This document shows, in pieces, positions 25,066 through 31,955 of a stretch of DNA of 42,339 bases. A model generated the notes under the pieces. It saw nothing but the letters and a program-made list of their open reading frames with translations, did not search any database and had not been told where the DNA came from. The stretch is taken from contig CAZVNS010000017.1 of the NCBI GenBank assembly GCA_964628905.1, positions 1-42,339 on the forward strand. Reading direction: 5' to 3'. Position 1 is the first letter of the stretch. Every line of letters begins with the position of its first letter. A program made the translations under genes and the position numbers. The stretch is from JAJPXC01 sp964628905 (GTDB lineage: Bacteria > Bacteroidota > Bacteroidia > Bacteroidales > Muribaculaceae).

Positions 25066-25117
25066 TTTTGAGTTTTGAGAGTTTTGAAGTTTTTAAGGAG
25101 CTTAAGGAGCCTAAGGA
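25066..25117 (-). repeat. Nonamer array in the tpx leader
   Basis: Five 9-nt units read TTTTGAGAG, TTTTGAAGT, TTTTAAGGA, GCTTAAGGA and GCCTAAGGA on the plus strand, drifting stepwise, after a 7-nt partial unit. The tpx ATG lies 4 bp beyond the array, so it forms most of the mRNA leader. Confidence 0.5.
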
Positions 25118-25127
25118 CTTTAACAAC

Positions 25128-25475
25128 TCATTTGAGTAGTGCTGTCTTTTGTGTAACGTCGGAGGGGAGTGAATTGTTGAACCCAGTAATCACTTCTCTT
25201 ACCATTCCCCCTGTGTCGACAATCACTGTCACGGGTGTGTCGCTCACGCCGCAGTCGCGGGGGGCTAAGGTGTCGCTTGGGGTAGTGGGTTGCTGGGTGA
25301 GGGTGATGGTGTAATCTACCAGCTCGCTAAAGGCCGGCATTGTCACTTGGTAGGCCACGTTGGCGCTGTAGCCGGCCAGGCGGTCAAGGCCCTCCACAAT
25401 GCTTTCAATCCCCTGAGCACCGATGCTCAGGGGGGGCTGCATTGCTAACAATAACATTAATGTTGTCCCTCTCAT
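25128..25475 (-). CDS. Small exported protein of unknown function
   Basis: I do not recognise this gene. The ATG at 25475 gives 115 residues beginning with a good signal peptide (MRGTTLMLLLAMQPPLSIGAQ); the longer frame from 25538 would put 21 polar residues before it. The mature part has short beta-like strands (YSANVAYQVTMP, LVDYTITLTQ) and a single Cys, and its second half (TPVTVIVDTGG) looks like the start of a larger beta domain that stops early, so it may be a truncated remnant. It lies between the tpx leader array and the M16 terminator. Nothing in it or its neighbours shows a function. Confidence 0.5.
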   Translation of the reverse strand: MRGTTLMLLLAMQPPLSIGAQGIESIVEGLDRLAGYSANVAYQVTMPAFSELVDYTITLTQQPTTPSDTLAPRDCGVSDTPVTVIVDTGGMVREVITGFNNSLPSDVTQKTALLK

Positions 25476-25534
25476 TGATATATCAGTGATGAAATAGTTG
25501 AGTAATTCTATAACATCAGTCCGGTCATTTAGGT

Positions 25535-25574
25535 TCACAAAAAAATCGGCGCCGGAGCGTCGATTTTTTTGTGA
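25535..25574. terminator. Bidirectional rho-independent terminator after the M16 gene
   Basis: A perfect 14-bp inverted repeat (25535-25548 with 25561-25574) contains seven A on one arm and seven T on the other around a 12-nt GC-rich loop. Read on the minus strand, it gives a U-rich 3' arm downstream of the M16 protease stop. It insulates the small exported-protein gene from the protease gene. Confidence 0.65.
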
Positions 25575-25578
25575 GGGG

Positions 25579-25652
25579 TCGATTTCCCTCGATTTCTCTC
25601 GAATTAAGTCGAATTAAGTCGATTTAAGTCGGTGGCGGTCGATTTAGGTCGG
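25579..25652 (-). repeat. Ten-bp-phased TCGA array
   Basis: TCGA occurs at 25579, 25589, 25599, 25609, 25619 and 25639, with TCGG at 25629 and 25649, so every unit is exactly 10 bp. Units vary around GTCGATTTAA. The array lies between the M16 stop codon (25657) and its terminator, and so would form the 3' UTR of that mRNA. A second array is at 42039-42115. Confidence 0.7.
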
Positions 25653-25656
25653 GCTT

Positions 25657-28581
25657 TCAATAGCCGAAGATATCCTCCTGGGTGAGCTGCACCACGCGGC
25701 CGCGCTTGCCCAGCGAGTCGAGGTCGAGGTCCTCAACACGGCCGAGGATGGCGATATTGTAGGTGCGGCCCTTAACATATTTCTGCTGGAAGTCAACCAC
25801 ATCGTCGAGGGTCAGGCCGGGGAGGGCTTCGAAAAGGTCCTTGCGGTCGTCGGTGGTTTCGCCGAGGTCCTGGGCTCTGATGTAGGTCCAGGCCACGTCG
25901 TCCTTGATGATACGCTCGGTGCGCAGGCGCGAGTCGAGACCTTCCTTAGCGAGGTTGAATGCGTTCTCGCTCCGGGGCATGTTCTCGATGATTTCGTCGA
26001 AGCCGTCGAGGGCGTTGTCGAGCTTATCGTTTTGGGTGGCGATGTAGGTGAAGTAGGAGTATGTATTGTCCTTATACGAGGGTGACGACATCACGGCTGC
26101 TGCCGAGTAGGCCAGAGAGCGGGCCTCGCGCATCTCCTGGAACACGATTGAGTTCATGCCGCCTCCGAAGTACTCGTTGTAGAGGGCGAGGGTAGGTTCG
26201 ATAGTGGGGTCAAACTTCTTGCCGTCGCTCGTGGTCTGGCTCATGTAGAGCTGGTTGGCATCGTAGGGAGTGATGAATACGGTGGTCTCGGTGGGTTGCA
26301 CCGCGAGCCACTGCTTGCGTGCGGGGGCCGGGGTGAGCTTTTTGGGCACGCGGTGCAGCTTGTCGAGGTTGGCGGTGAGCTCCTGCTCCGACATCGGTCC
26401 GTAGTAGATGATGCGGTGGTCCATCGAGTTCATCTTCGACAGCAGGTCGGTCAGATGCTTGGGGTCGAGGGCGCGCAGCTCGTCGTTGGTGACGGTGTTC
26501 TCCTTGATCAGCTCGGGGCCGTAAGTGGCATAGCGGCGCAGGGCTGAGAAGTTCTGAATCTGGTTTTTCTTGGCGTTGTCGCGGCCTTTGATGGTGCGGT
26601 CCACAAGGGCTGACCATGAGTCGGCGTTGGGTACGGCGTTGGCCATCACGTCCTCTACGAGCTTAAGTGCCTCGGGCATGTTTTCCGACAGGCCGGAGAT
26701 TACCACGGATGAGCGGTTGCCGCCCACCGACAGGTAGTAGTTGCAGGCGATTTCGTAAAATTTCTTGGCCAGGTCCTCGGCGGTCATGTCCTTGGTGCCG
26801 AGCAGGGGAAAGTATGAGCCGAGCTGGCCCAGGTTCTTGTCCCAGTTGCTTGTGCCGAAGTCGTAGACGAAGATGAGTTGGAATATGTCGTTGGTTTCGT
26901 TCTTCTTGTAGAGCACGGGTATCTTGCCGCCGTTGCTTGTGATTTTGGTCAGATCCTTGTCGAAGTCGAGGAACACCGGCTCGATGGGCTTGGTGCGCAT
27001 CGACATGAAGTTGTCGAGCCAGGCCGAGGTGGTGTCGCGGTTGACGGCGATGGGTGTGATGGGCTGCTTGGCGATCTTCAGCTCGTTGGGGTCTTTGCCC
27101 TGGAGCTTGTAGACGGCCAGGTAGTTGTCGTCGCGGAGGTATTTGTTGGCGAAGTCCACGATGTCCTTCTTGGTCAGGCGAGCCTGGGTGGCGAGGTTGC
27201 GGTTGACGTAGTCGATGGGCTTATTATATAGGTATGCCTGCTCCATGAGGCTGACACGGCCTCTGTTGGTTTCGATGATGTTTTCGAGCGCCAGCTTGGT
27301 GTTGTTGATGGAGGCTTCGATCAGCGACTCGTCGAAGTCGCCGTTGCGCAACTTGGCGAGCTCGCCGAGGATCAGGTCGCGCACCTCGTCGAGGGTCTGA
27401 CCCTCCTTCGGTGAACCTTGGATCAGGTAGGCTGTACGGTCGGAAAGGTCCCATGTGCCGGCGTCTACACCCTGAGTGAGCTGCTTCTTGTTGAGGTCGA
27501 GGTCAATCAGGCCGGCCTTGCCATTGTTGAGCATGGCGTCGACAATCTTAAGCACGGGTATCGCAGGGTCGTTGGTGCCGGGGAATGGCCAAGCAAGTAT
27601 CAGTGCTTCAGCTTCCTGGCCGTACACTTCCACCTTTTTGGGCTCAGTGATAGGTGTCTCGGTGGTTACGGGGAGTACAGGCAGGTTGGGGTTGGGCTTG
27701 AGGTGCCCGAAGTACTTGGTGATGATGTCGACAGCGTTGTCAGGGTCGAAGTCGCCCGACATCAGTATGGCGAAGTTGTTGGGCACATACCACTGCTTGT
27801 GGTAGTTCTTGATGTTGGTGATTGAGGGGTTCTTCAGGTGCTGCTGGTGTCCGAGCACGGTCCACTGCCCATAGGGGTGGTTGGGGAAGAGGCCGGCGAG
27901 CATGGCCTCGGTCATCTTGCGCGAGTCCTTGGTCATCGACATGTTCTTCTCCTCATAGATGGTCTCAAGCTCGGTGTGGAAGCCGCGGAGCACGGGCTTC
28001 TCGAAGCGGTTGGCCTGCACCATGGCCCAGCGCTCAAGCTCGTTTGAGGGTATGTCCTCTACGTAGCATGTGTAGTCCTGGCTGGTGTATGCGTTGGTGC
28101 CGTTGGCGCCGATTGAGGTCATCAGCTTGTCGTACTCGTTGGGGATGGCGATGGTCGAGGCAATATAAGATATTGAGTCAATCTGGTGGTAGAGGTCGGC
28201 GCGGGCTACCGAGTCGGTGGTGTTGCGGTACACCTCGAAGAGGCTCTCGATCTGGTCGAGCAGGGGCTTCTCGCGGGCGTAGTCGGTGGTGCCGAAATCC
28301 TCCGTGCCCTTAAACATCATGTGCTCGAAGTAGTGGGCCAGGCCGGTGGTCTCCGGCGGGTCGTTCTTCGAACCGACGCGCACTGCTATGTTGGTTTGGA
28401 TGCGGGGCTGATCCTTGTTGACGCTCATGTACACCTTCAGGCCGTTGGGCAGGGTGTAGACAAGGGTCTTCATCGGGTCGTCGGGCGTCGTCTCGTAGTC
28501 GTACTTGTAGGCATGGGCCATGGCCGGCACCATCATCGCTGCCGCCAGAGCCCACAGAGGCATAATGCGTAACTTTTTCAT
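25657..28581 (-). CDS. M16 family zinc metallopeptidase, periplasmic
   Basis: The ATG at 28581 gives 974 residues with a signal peptide (cleavage after MAHA); twelve codons upstream to 28617 are rejected because they precede the basic n-region MKKLR. The inverted zinc motif HxxEH is HYFEH at 83-87, with the third ligand expected in the ELETIYEEKNMS region. The N- and C-terminal halves repeat the M16 fold (four ~250-residue alpha/beta units); the second half lacks the zinc motif and carries a RSLAYSAAAV substrate-binding segment. It should degrade peptides or signal-like fragments in the periplasm. It appears monocistronic, with its own promoter and terminator. Confidence 0.9.
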   Translation of the reverse strand: MKKLRIMPLWALAAAMMVPAMAHAYKYDYETTPDDPMKTLVYTLPNGLKVYMSVNKDQPRIQTNIAVRVGSKNDPPETTGLAHYFEHMMFKGTEDFGTTDYAREKPLLDQIESLFEVYRNTTDSVARADLYHQIDSISYIASTIAIPNEYDKLMTSIGANGTNAYTSQDYTCYVEDIPSNELERWAMVQANRFEKPVLRGFHTELETIYEEKNMSMTKDSRKMTEAMLAGLFPNHPYGQWTVLGHQQHLKNPSITNIKNYHKQWYVPNNFAILMSGDFDPDNAVDIITKYFGHLKPNPNLPVLPVTTETPITEPKKVEVYGQEAEALILAWPFPGTNDPAIPVLKIVDAMLNNGKAGLIDLDLNKKQLTQGVDAGTWDLSDRTAYLIQGSPKEGQTLDEVRDLILGELAKLRNGDFDESLIEASINNTKLALENIIETNRGRVSLMEQAYLYNKPIDYVNRNLATQARLTKKDIVDFANKYLRDDNYLAVYKLQGKDPNELKIAKQPITPIAVNRDTTSAWLDNFMSMRTKPIEPVFLDFDKDLTKITSNGGKIPVLYKKNETNDIFQLIFVYDFGTSNWDKNLGQLGSYFPLLGTKDMTAEDLAKKFYEIACNYYLSVGGNRSSVVISGLSENMPEALKLVEDVMANAVPNADSWSALVDRTIKGRDNAKKNQIQNFSALRRYATYGPELIKENTVTNDELRALDPKHLTDLLSKMNSMDHRIIYYGPMSEQELTANLDKLHRVPKKLTPAPARKQWLAVQPTETTVFITPYDANQLYMSQTTSDGKKFDPTIEPTLALYNEYFGGGMNSIVFQEMREARSLAYSAAAVMSSPSYKDNTYSYFTYIATQNDKLDNALDGFDEIIENMPRSENAFNLAKEGLDSRLRTERIIKDDVAWTYIRAQDLGETTDDRKDLFEALPGLTLDDVVDFQQKYVKGRTYNIAILGRVEDLDLDSLGKRGRVVQLTQEDIFGY

Positions 28582-28614
28582 AAATACTATTTGATTAGTG
28601 ATAAATTTTGTCAC

Positions 28615-28622
28615 CAAAGGTA
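28615..28622 (-). promoter_or_regulatory. -7 element for the M16 gene
   Basis: Minus-strand TACCTTTG (28622 to 28615) fits the consensus exactly and predicts a start near 28608, 27 nt before the chosen ATG at 28581. This supports that start over 28617, which would lie upstream of the transcript. Confidence 0.55.
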
Positions 28623-28706
28623 CAGTTTTTTGTAGCTCCGAAAGTACGACACAGCTTGATTTTTAATTTTTTTAACCAAAATATGTTATTATTGCTAAAA
28701 AATCGC

Positions 28707-28832
28707 TATCTTTGCGCCGTCAGAATGAACAAAAATAGCGATTTCCACCATTAAAATTAATGAAGCACGCTTACACCCGGAGGGGTTGACGGCAGCTTCG
28801 ATGTCTAACAAACGTAATAAACACTCAGAATT
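28707..28832 (+). promoter_or_regulatory. Promoter and ~110-nt leader of the winged-helix gene
   Basis: TATCTTTG at 28707-28714 is a good -7 element, with an AT-rich but poor -33. Transcription near 28721 gives a leader of about 110 nt. It contains a possible hairpin: GAAGC (28762-28766) with GCTTC (28795-28799), and an inner ACCC/GGGT around 28775-28786. No known riboswitch was recognised. Confidence 0.4.
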
Positions 28833-29039
28833 ATGAACACAAAAGAAATTGGTGCTTGGGCAGGTTTGGTTTGGAACGCCCTCAACGAAGCAGACACACT
28901 TGGTGTAAAGCAACTTAAGAAAATCACTAAGCTGAAAGACAAAGAGGTTTACGCCGCCATCGGCTGGCTCGCTCGCGAAGACAAGCTCAACATCGTTGAG
29001 GATGTCGACAACAAGGACTACCTCATCCAGCTCGTGTAG
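28833..29039 (+). CDS. Winged-helix domain protein (DUF2582 family)
   Basis: The 68-residue protein is nearly all one small winged-helix domain: helix 1 IGAWAGLVWNALNE, then TLGVKQLKKITKLKDKEVYAAIGWLAREDKLNI and a beta wing VEDVDNKDYLIQLV. It matches the Bacteroidetes winged-helix family labelled DUF2582. Such proteins may bind DNA or mediate protein contacts; no target is known. It has its own promoter, a long leader and a strong terminator, so it is an independent and probably well-expressed unit. The function is not established. Confidence 0.8.
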   Translation: MNTKEIGAWAGLVWNALNEADTLGVKQLKKITKLKDKEVYAAIGWLAREDKLNIVEDVDNKDYLIQLV

Positions 29040-29068
29040 GGTTGCTAATCCCTGATTCTACAACACAG

Positions 29069-29115
29069 CATCGCCCGGCCTGCTCCCAGACCGGGCGATG
29101 TAGTGCTTTTTGTTG
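29069..29115 (+). terminator. Rho-independent terminator
   Basis: A perfect 10-bp stem, CATCGCCCGG (29069-29078) with CCGGGCGATG (29091-29100), a 12-nt loop, and a T-run at 29107-29111 follow the winged-helix gene by 29 bp. Confidence 0.8.
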
Positions 29116-29164
29116 CGGTTGAGAGGAAATATTTGTAATTTCGTGGCGAGAAATTTTGCAGACC

Positions 29165-29737
29165 ATGGTTGATTTCAGCAAAGATGTGGGCCAGGCCGTC
29201 GAGTGCATGCGCTGCGGCGGTGTGATACTCTACCCCACTGACACGGTGTGGGGCCTGGGGTGCGACTCCACTTGCGCCCGGGCTGTGGAGCGCATCTACA
29301 GCATCAAGCGGCGCGCCGACAGCAAGGCCATGATCACCCTGGTCGACTCCATCGCCATGCTCGAGCGAGTGGTGGGCGAGATACCCGACGCCGCCGAGCA
29401 GTTGCTCGAAGTGGCTGTCAACCCCATGACTATCATCTACGACCATGCCCAAGGGCTAACGCCGGCGCTCGTTGGCGCCGACGGCTCGGCCGGTATACGC
29501 ATCACCTCGGAGCGCTATTCCCGCGAGCTCTGCCGACGCCTGCGTCGACCCGTGGTGTCGACATCGGCCAACATCAGCGGCGAGCCAACTGCCCCTTTCT
29601 TTGCCCAAATTTCACAAGAGATAGTCGATGCCGTCGACTATGTGGCCTCATATCGGCGTGACGACACCACGCCCCACCGCCCCTCGTCGGTGATCAAGGT
29701 GGGCGACGACAACACCGTTAAAATACTACGACCTTGA
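29165..29737 (+). CDS. tsaC: L-threonylcarbamoyladenylate synthase (TsaC/Sua5/YrdC)
   Basis: The ATG at 29165 (three codons after an alternative TTG) gives 190 residues with the YrdC fold: GGVILYPTDTVWGLGC near the start, KRRADSKAMITLV with the ATP/threonine-binding Lys-Arg, and STSANISGEPT at the bicarbonate/ATP site. It lacks the Sua5 C-terminal extension. It forms threonylcarbamoyl-AMP from threonine, bicarbonate and ATP for the t6A37 modification of ANN-decoding tRNAs. The ClC gene start overlaps its stop (TTGA), so both are co-translated. A -7-like TAATTTCG lies just upstream, near 29136. Confidence 0.9.
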   Translation: MVDFSKDVGQAVECMRCGGVILYPTDTVWGLGCDSTCARAVERIYSIKRRADSKAMITLVDSIAMLERVVGEIPDAAEQLLEVAVNPMTIIYDHAQGLTPALVGADGSAGIRITSERYSRELCRRLRRPVVSTSANISGEPTAPFFAQISQEIVDAVDYVASYRRDDTTPHRPSSVIKVGDDNTVKILRP

Positions 29738-31554
29738 CCCCAGAGCAGCCACATACCCACATCGTGAGCTCACCCTACCAGGGGTGGTTCGCCCGACTGT
29801 TGCAGTGGCGCGAGCGTCACATCAAGGAGCGCACCTTTGTGCTGATACTTTCGCTCCTTGTGGGTCTGGCCTGCGGTTTGGCGGCATTAGTGCTCAAATG
29901 GCTCATCCACACCATCCAACGAGGGGCCACGGCCTATATGTCGATCAACACCGGCAACTGGCTCTTCTTCGTCCTGCCGGTGGTGGGCATCATCATCACA
30001 TCTTTTTATGTGAAGTATTTCGTTAAGGATAACATATCGCACGGTGTCACCCGCGTGCTCTATGCTATCTCGCAGAACAAGAGCCGCCTCAAGCGCCACA
30101 ACATGTACACCTCGGTGGTCGCCTCAGCGATCACGATCGGTATGGGTGGTTCGGTCGGAGCCGAGGGCCCGATAGTCCACACCGGTGCAGCCATCGGCTC
30201 CAACTTAGGCCAGCTCTTCCGCATGCCTCCGAGGGTGTTGATGATGCTCGTCGGTTGTGGCGCCGCGGCCGGTATCGCCGGCATATTCAAGGCTCCGATC
30301 GCGGGTATGCTGTTCACCTTGGAGGTGCTGATGCTCGACCTCACCACCGTGAGCGTGATGCCCCTGCTCATCGCTTCAATCACCAGTGCCACAATAGCTT
30401 ATGTCTACACTGGCTACGATTTTGAATTCTTCTTCGCCCAGAGTGAGCCTTTCGTCACGGCCCGCATACCGTTTGTCATCGTCCTCGGCCTCTTCTGCGG
30501 CTTCGTGTCGCTCTACTTCACCAAGGTGATGAACATGATGGAGAACTTCTTTAAGCGCCGCCTTCACAACCGCCTGCAACGACTCCTGGTGGGTGGCTCG
30601 ATTTTGGCCATGCTCATCTACCTCTTCCCGCCGCTCTATGGCGAGGGTTACGGTTCGATCGTGGAGCTGCTCCGCGGCGATCCCTCGGCAATAGCCAACG
30701 GTTCGATATTCTACAACGACCGCCAGTCGGTGCTGTTTATACTGCTATTTATCGGCGCTATCATCCTCACCAAGGCGTTCGCCACCTCGGCCACCAACGG
30801 CGGTGGAGGCGTGGGTGGTACGTTCGCCCCCTCGCTCTATGTAGGGTGCATGGCCGGCTTCTTCTTCGCCTATCTGTGCAACAACATCGGCCTTGGCTTG
30901 ACCCTGTCGACCAAAAACTTCGCCCTGATGGGTATGGCCGGGGTGATGGCCGGAGTGATGCACGCACCCCTGATGGGCATCTTCCTCACGGCCGAGCTCA
31001 CCGGAGGCTACGACCTGTTCCTGCCGCTGCTCATCGTGTCGACAATCAGCTACGGCACCATCAAATTCTTTGAGCCATACAGCATCTACACCATGCGTCT
31101 GGCCCAGCGCGGCGAGCTCCTAACCCACCACAAGGACAAGGCAGTTCTCACCCTGCTTAAGACCGATGCCGTGATCGAGACCGACTTCAAGCCCGTAAGC
31201 CCCGACATGGACCTCAAGCAGATGGTCGACGTCATAGCCCAGTCAAACCGCAACCTTTTCCCCGTGCTCGGCCCCCAGGGTGAGCTGCTCGGCGTGGTGC
31301 TCCTCGACGAGATACGCAACATCATGTTCCGCCCCGACCTCTATAAGCGCATCCACGTCAACAAATTCATGAGCGCTGTGCCCGCCCGCATCAAGGTCGA
31401 CGACCCGATGGACCGCGTGATGCGCACCTTCGACGAAACCGGCGCGTGGAACCTCCCCGTGGTCGACAACCTGGGCCGCTACATCGGCTTCGTCTCCAAA
31501 TCCAAGATCTTTAACTCCTACCGCCGCGTCCTCCGCCACTACTCCGACGATTAA
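29734..31554 (+). CDS. ClC-family chloride channel/transporter with two CBS domains
   Basis: The protein has 606 residues. No ATG precedes the first transmembrane helix, so the TTG at 29734, which overlaps the tsaC stop as TTGA, is the best start. About 12 helices carry the selectivity signatures GSVGAEGP (gating Glu144 present) and GGGGVGGTFAPSLYVG. The GAEGP motif, not the fluoride-type variant, points to chloride. Two C-terminal CBS domains (about residues 480-600: VIETDFKPVSPDMDL and FMSAVPARIKVDD) may sense adenosine ligands. Its association with tsaC is not functionally obvious. Channel versus H+/Cl- antiporter cannot be settled here. Confidence 0.9.
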   Translation: MTPEQPHTHIVSSPYQGWFARLLQWRERHIKERTFVLILSLLVGLACGLAALVLKWLIHTIQRGATAYMSINTGNWLFFVLPVVGIIITSFYVKYFVKDNISHGVTRVLYAISQNKSRLKRHNMYTSVVASAITIGMGGSVGAEGPIVHTGAAIGSNLGQLFRMPPRVLMMLVGCGAAAGIAGIFKAPIAGMLFTLEVLMLDLTTVSVMPLLIASITSATIAYVYTGYDFEFFFAQSEPFVTARIPFVIVLGLFCGFVSLYFTKVMNMMENFFKRRLHNRLQRLLVGGSILAMLIYLFPPLYGEGYGSIVELLRGDPSAIANGSIFYNDRQSVLFILLFIGAIILTKAFATSATNGGGGVGGTFAPSLYVGCMAGFFFAYLCNNIGLGLTLSTKNFALMGMAGVMAGVMHAPLMGIFLTAELTGGYDLFLPLLIVSTISYGTIKFFEPYSIYTMRLAQRGELLTHHKDKAVLTLLKTDAVIETDFKPVSPDMDLKQMVDVIAQSNRNLFPVLGPQGELLGVVLLDEIRNIMFRPDLYKRIHVNKFMSAVPARIKVDDPMDRVMRTFDETGAWNLPVVDNLGRYIGFVSKSKIFNSYRRVLRHYSDD

Positions 31555-31639
31555 CCGGCAACAATGTCGTCATAAACAAACAAGGACGGGGAGGAGCGTC
31601 CGCGGCCCCGGCAGCCGCCCCCGCACCGTAGGTAGGTGT

Positions 31640-31672
31640 AACCCCAACCGAGGCGAAGCGGAGGGTGGGGTT
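31640..31672 (+). terminator. Hairpin downstream of the ClC gene
   Basis: AACCCCA (31640-31646) pairs with TGGGGTT (31666-31672), with two further C-G pairs past one mismatch and a 13-nt loop. No T-run follows directly, so it is a moderate terminator candidate 85 bp after the stop. Confidence 0.45.
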
Positions 31673-31873
31673 GCTCTAATCTTCGGCGCTCCGCGCCTTT
31701 GCTTAGAAAGCCCCTTGACCCGAAAATTTTTTGAATAGTATTGGCTACAAGTTCACCTTGTTGTCTCCTTCAGGAAAATAAGGATTTATGGACAAATTTT
31801 AAAAAAATGCAACAAGATGTGAAGATTTGGTTACAATTTGCTCGGCGTATGCGTGATAATATGAAAATAGCAG

Positions 31874-31881
31874 TATATTTG
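31874..31881 (+). promoter_or_regulatory. -7 element for the secreted-protein gene
   Basis: TATATTTG fits TAnnTTTG. The predicted start near 31888 gives a ~68-nt AT-rich leader before the ATG at 31956. The -33 position lacks a clear TTTG. Confidence 0.45.
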
Positions 31882-31955
31882 ACCCCATGTCTGATAAAGG
31901 GTATACTAAATCATTATTAATCACTTTCATATTTCACTTCTAAGGCGAAAAAGTT

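Larger units (their letters stand above)
31555..31955. other. Intergenic region after the ClC gene
   Basis: This 401-bp stretch has no convincing gene. It holds a hairpin with arms at 31640-31649 and 31663-31672, a GGCGC/GCGCC hairpin (31685-31697) followed by TTT, and an AT-rich part (31715-31955) leading to the secreted-protein gene. A -7 element TATATTTG is at 31874-31881. No structured RNA of a known family was recognised. Confidence 0.5.
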
